DNA from: an uncultured Duganella sp.
GTDB taxonomy: Bacteria > Pseudomonadota > Gammaproteobacteria > Burkholderiales > Burkholderiaceae
NCBI GenBank assembly: GCA_946482335.1
Contig: CAMLRG010000027.1
Coordinates: forward strand, 1 to 37,629
Reading direction: 5' to 3'
DNA length: 37,629 nt
Part shown: positions 35,195 through 37,629 of the stretch, in pieces
Layout: each line of letters starts with the position of its first letter
Position numbering within the stretch: position 1 is the first letter of the stretch
The notes under the pieces: generated by a model
What the model saw: only the letters and a program-made list of their open reading frames with translations
Database searches by the model: none
What the model was told of the DNA's origin: nothing
Position numbers and translations under genes: made by a program

Positions 35195-35200
35195 TATAAA
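35195..35200 (+). promoter_or_regulatory. Possible -10 element for the TonB-dependent receptor
   Basis: TATAAA, followed by AAT, lies 31 bp before the TTG start in the 86-bp gap 35146-35231. No good -35 is apparent and no Fur-like box was found here. Confidence 0.35.
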
Positions 35201-35231
35201 ATGACGGGCAATTTTTCCACGGAGTAAGAAA

Positions 35232-37607
35232 TTGTCACGCCATTCGATCTTGCATAAAGCCATCCTGTCGGCGCTGTACGGTGCCGGCGCCTTGTCCGCC
35301 TTCCCTGCCGCTGCCCAATCCCAAACCGCTGCCGGCGACATGACCGTGGTGAACGTGGTCGGCTCGCGCCGCGCCACCAGTTCGACCACCGACACCGTGG
35401 CGCCGATCGACGTGATCCCGCTGAGCAAAGCTGCCGAACAAGGCGCCCAGTTCGACCTGGCGCAAACCCTGACCTTCATCTCGCCCTCGTTCAACTCGAC
35501 CCGCCAGACCGGCGCCGACGGTGCCGACCTGGTCGATTCCGCCGCCCTGCGCGGCCTGAGCTCGGACCAGACCCTGGTGCTGGTGAACGGCAAGCGCCGC
35601 CACACTTCGGCCCTGGTCAACATTTTCGGCGCGCGCAACCGCGGCGCCACCGGCACCGACATGAACGCCATCCCGGTCATGGCGATCAAGGACGTGCAAG
35701 TGCTGCGCGACGGCGCCGCCGCGCAATACGGTTCCGACGCCATTGCCGGCGTAATGGATATCGGCCTGAAAAAGAATGTGGGCTGCGAATCGGCGGTCGG
35801 CTATGGCCAGTATGGCGCCGGCGACGGCAAGAATTGGCTGGCATCGGCTTACTGCGGCTTCGCGGTGGCGGGCGGCACGCTCGGCATCACCGGCGAATAC
35901 CTGGACCGCGGCCGTTCCAACCGCGCCGAGCCGGGCAACCCACGCACCATCGGCGACTCCAAATCCGAGAACCAGACCCTCTACGTGAACGGTGAAATCC
36001 CGGCCGGCCCCGGCCGCGTCTACTTCACCGGCGGCGTCCAGCAGCGCGACGCGTCGAGCGGCGCCTGGGCCCGTAACGGCGAAGACGATATCCCGTCGCG
36101 CAATTCGGCCGCCATGTACCCGAACGGCTTTGTCCCCTTCATCAACGGCGACCTGGATGACCGCTACGCCATCGTCGGCTTCAAGCAGAAGTTCGGCGAA
36201 TGGAATGCCGACCTGTCGCAAACCTACGGCTACAACCGCCTGAAGTACAACATCAGCAACACCCTCAACGCGTCGATCGCCAACCTCGACCTGCTGAACG
36301 GCGGCAAGGGCGTCAGCAAGAGCGAATTCGATGCCGGCGGCTTCTCCTTCCAGCAGTCGACCACCAACTTCGACATGAACCGCTACTTCGAAGGCCTGGT
36401 GGGCGATGGCTTGAACGTGGCCTTCGGCGCCGAGTACCGCGCCGAGAAGTACAAGATCTTCGCCGGCGAACCCGGTTCCTACATCGACGCCGACGGCGCC
36501 GGCGGCGGCAATGCCGGCAGCCAGGGCTTCCCGGGCTTCCAGCCGGGCGACGTGACCAACGCCAAGCGCCACAGCAGCGCGGCCTACCTGGACCTGGAAG
36601 CGGACTTGAGCAAGAACGCCAAGCTGCAGGGTGCCCTGCGCTGGGAAAAATTCAGCGACTTCGGCTCCACCGTGACCGGCAAGATCGCCGGCAGCTACCG
36701 CGTCGCCGACCCGGTGCTGCTGCGCGGCTCGGCCTCGACCGGCTTCCGCGCCCCGTCGCTGCAGCAGGCTTACTTCTCCTCGACCTACACCGACTTCGTG
36801 GGCGGCGTGCCGACCGACATCTCGATCACCCCGGCCGTGGGCCCGGTGGGCAAGGTGGCCGGCCTCGACCCGCTGAAGGAAGAGAAATCGCGCAGCTTCA
36901 CCCTGGGCGCGACCTGGACCCCGAATGACGCGCTGTCGGTGACCGCCGACCTGTACCGCATCAAGATCAAGGACCGCATCGTGCTGTCCGGCCTGTTCGA
37001 CGAATCGAACTACCCGACCCTGGCCGCCAAGCTGGCGACGCTGGGCGTGGGCGGCGCGCAATTCTTCGTCAACTCGGTCGACACCAAGACCCAGGGCCTG
37101 GACTTGACCGCCTCGCACAAGGGCAGCCTGTTCGGCAACAAGCTGACCACCTTCCTGGCCATGAACTTCAGCAAAACCGAAGTGACCGACATCCATGCCC
37201 CGGCCGCCCTGCAGGGCTACGAGGACGTGCTGCTGTCCGAACGTGAACGCCTGTTCCTGGAACAGGGCGGCCCGCGCCGCAAGGCCACCCTGGGCTTCGA
37301 CTACGCCACCGGTCCGCTGGAAACCAGCTTCAAGATCATCCACTTCGGCCCGCAAACGCTGGGCACCTGGAGCGGTACCGCGGCCGGCATGCCGAACCAG
37401 AAGTATGAAGCGAAGACCTCGGCCGACCTGGGCTTCACGTACGCGTTCACCCGGAACGCCAAGCTCAGCTTCGGCGCCGCCAACATCTTCGACGTGCACC
37501 CGACGCCGCAAGACCCGAACGAAACCGACAACGGTTTCAAGTACGAGAGCGTGCAATTCGGCCTGAACGGTGTTGCGTACTTCGCACGCCTGCACGTGAA
37601 GTTCTAA
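35232..37607 (+). CDS. TonB-dependent outer-membrane receptor
   Basis: A complete 791-residue receptor. A signal peptide (to about SAFPAAAQS) is followed by a plug domain at about 35-170 (VVNVVGSRR, ALRGLSSDQTLVLVNGKRRH, VQVLRDGAAAQYGSDAIAGVMDI) and a 22-strand-type barrel ending in Phe (FARLHVKF). The plug begins directly after the signal peptide, so there is no N-terminal signalling domain. This version of the plug is common in receptors of Xanthomonas/Massilia type whose ligands may be sugars, peptides or metal complexes. The start is a TTG with GGAG 7 bases upstream. It is not obviously tied to the catabolic island. Confidence 0.92.
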   Translation: MSRHSILHKAILSALYGAGALSAFPAAAQSQTAAGDMTVVNVVGSRRATSSTTDTVAPIDVIPLSKAAEQGAQFDLAQTLTFISPSFNSTRQTGADGADLVDSAALRGLSSDQTLVLVNGKRRHTSALVNIFGARNRGATGTDMNAIPVMAIKDVQVLRDGAAAQYGSDAIAGVMDIGLKKNVGCESAVGYGQYGAGDGKNWLASAYCGFAVAGGTLGITGEYLDRGRSNRAEPGNPRTIGDSKSENQTLYVNGEIPAGPGRVYFTGGVQQRDASSGAWARNGEDDIPSRNSAAMYPNGFVPFINGDLDDRYAIVGFKQKFGEWNADLSQTYGYNRLKYNISNTLNASIANLDLLNGGKGVSKSEFDAGGFSFQQSTTNFDMNRYFEGLVGDGLNVAFGAEYRAEKYKIFAGEPGSYIDADGAGGGNAGSQGFPGFQPGDVTNAKRHSSAAYLDLEADLSKNAKLQGALRWEKFSDFGSTVTGKIAGSYRVADPVLLRGSASTGFRAPSLQQAYFSSTYTDFVGGVPTDISITPAVGPVGKVAGLDPLKEEKSRSFTLGATWTPNDALSVTADLYRIKIKDRIVLSGLFDESNYPTLAAKLATLGVGGAQFFVNSVDTKTQGLDLTASHKGSLFGNKLTTFLAMNFSKTEVTDIHAPAALQGYEDVLLSERERLFLEQGGPRRKATLGFDYATGPLETSFKIIHFGPQTLGTWSGTAAGMPNQKYEAKTSADLGFTYAFTRNAKLSFGAANIFDVHPTPQDPNETDNGFKYESVQFGLNGVAYFARLHVKF

Positions 37608-37616
37608 GACGGAAAG

Positions 37617-37629
37617 TCGGGGTCAGGTC
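37617..37629. repeat. Partial GGGGTCAG-type intergenic element at the right edge
   Basis: The last bases after the receptor gene read GGGGTCAGGTC, similar to the GGGTCAGAC core of the palindrome at 1768-1790. The window ends before any second arm could be seen, so this is only a suggestion of another copy. Confidence 0.25.

Noticed and set aside
35235..37595. A 786-codon open frame antisense to the TonB-dependent receptor.
   Set aside because: Same explanation: it mirrors the receptor gene almost exactly, has a Val/Gly/His-rich composition and no domain, and lacks a ribosome site.

Overview
The window looks like a chromosomal segment of a GC-rich betaproteobacterium. The gene order pyrG-kdsA-eno-ftsB is the usual one in Burkholderiales, and the protein sequences suggest the Oxalobacteraceae (Massilia/Duganella/Janthinobacterium type). 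This placement rests on gene order and protein family resemblance only. No rRNA, tRNA, CRISPR array, insertion sequence or prophage was seen. Coding density is very high. The largest gaps between genes are 188 bp (31166-31353), 164 bp (1687-1850), 143 bp (17121-17263), 136 bp (4388-4523) and 113 bp (14387-14499), and all of them carry recognisable or plausible control signals.

Layout. (1) 1-4387: housekeeping block on the minus strand, pyrG-kdsA with a clear terminator, then eno-ftsB; a Fur-box-like sequence lies at the extreme left edge. (2) 4524-7053: a PRC-barrel protein, an Asp/Glu racemase plus acetyltransferase pair, and a divergent AraC regulator. (3) 7003-10158: error-prone polymerase dnaE2 behind a LexA box, without imuA/imuB next to it. 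(4) 10250-15390: a glutarate/glutaryl-CoA module on the minus strand, gcdH-gcdG-etfB-etfA, with a divergent LysR regulator of GcdR type and a palindromic operator between them. (5) 15387-33421: an accessory catabolic island. A minus-strand operon (DUF1185-cupin-RutE-like nitroreductase) diverges from a plus-strand operon (FAH-family hydrolase, aldehyde dehydrogenase, MhpA-like flavin hydroxylase, GntR/FCD regulator). Facing it are minus-strand genes for a trans-envelope transport set (DUF1302, DUF1329, YCF48-like, RND/MMPL, single-Cache protein) followed by an alcohol dehydrogenase, an NTF2-like protein and a VOC protein. An MFS transporter and a PhzF-like protein diverge from the DUF1302 gene. 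(6) 33418-37607: a LysR regulator divergent from a TSUP permease, then a complete TonB-dependent receptor.

The most notable signal is a recurrent AT-rich motif close to ATTTTATGCATAAAAT. It occurs as pairs (or a triplet) with cores 18-19 bp apart at four promoter regions of the island (17173-17207, 21184-21218, 24115-24148, 31246-31299), and nowhere else that I noticed. The boxes sit on the likely -35 and -10 elements. They tie all the operons of region 5 into one regulon, for which the GntR protein encoded at 21249-21950 is the obvious candidate controller. My reading is that the island takes up and degrades a hydrophobic, probably aromatic, compound: envelope transport, flavin hydroxylation, ring opening or side-chain chemistry, FAH-type C-C hydrolysis and aldehyde oxidation or reduction. 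The substrate cannot be named from sequence.
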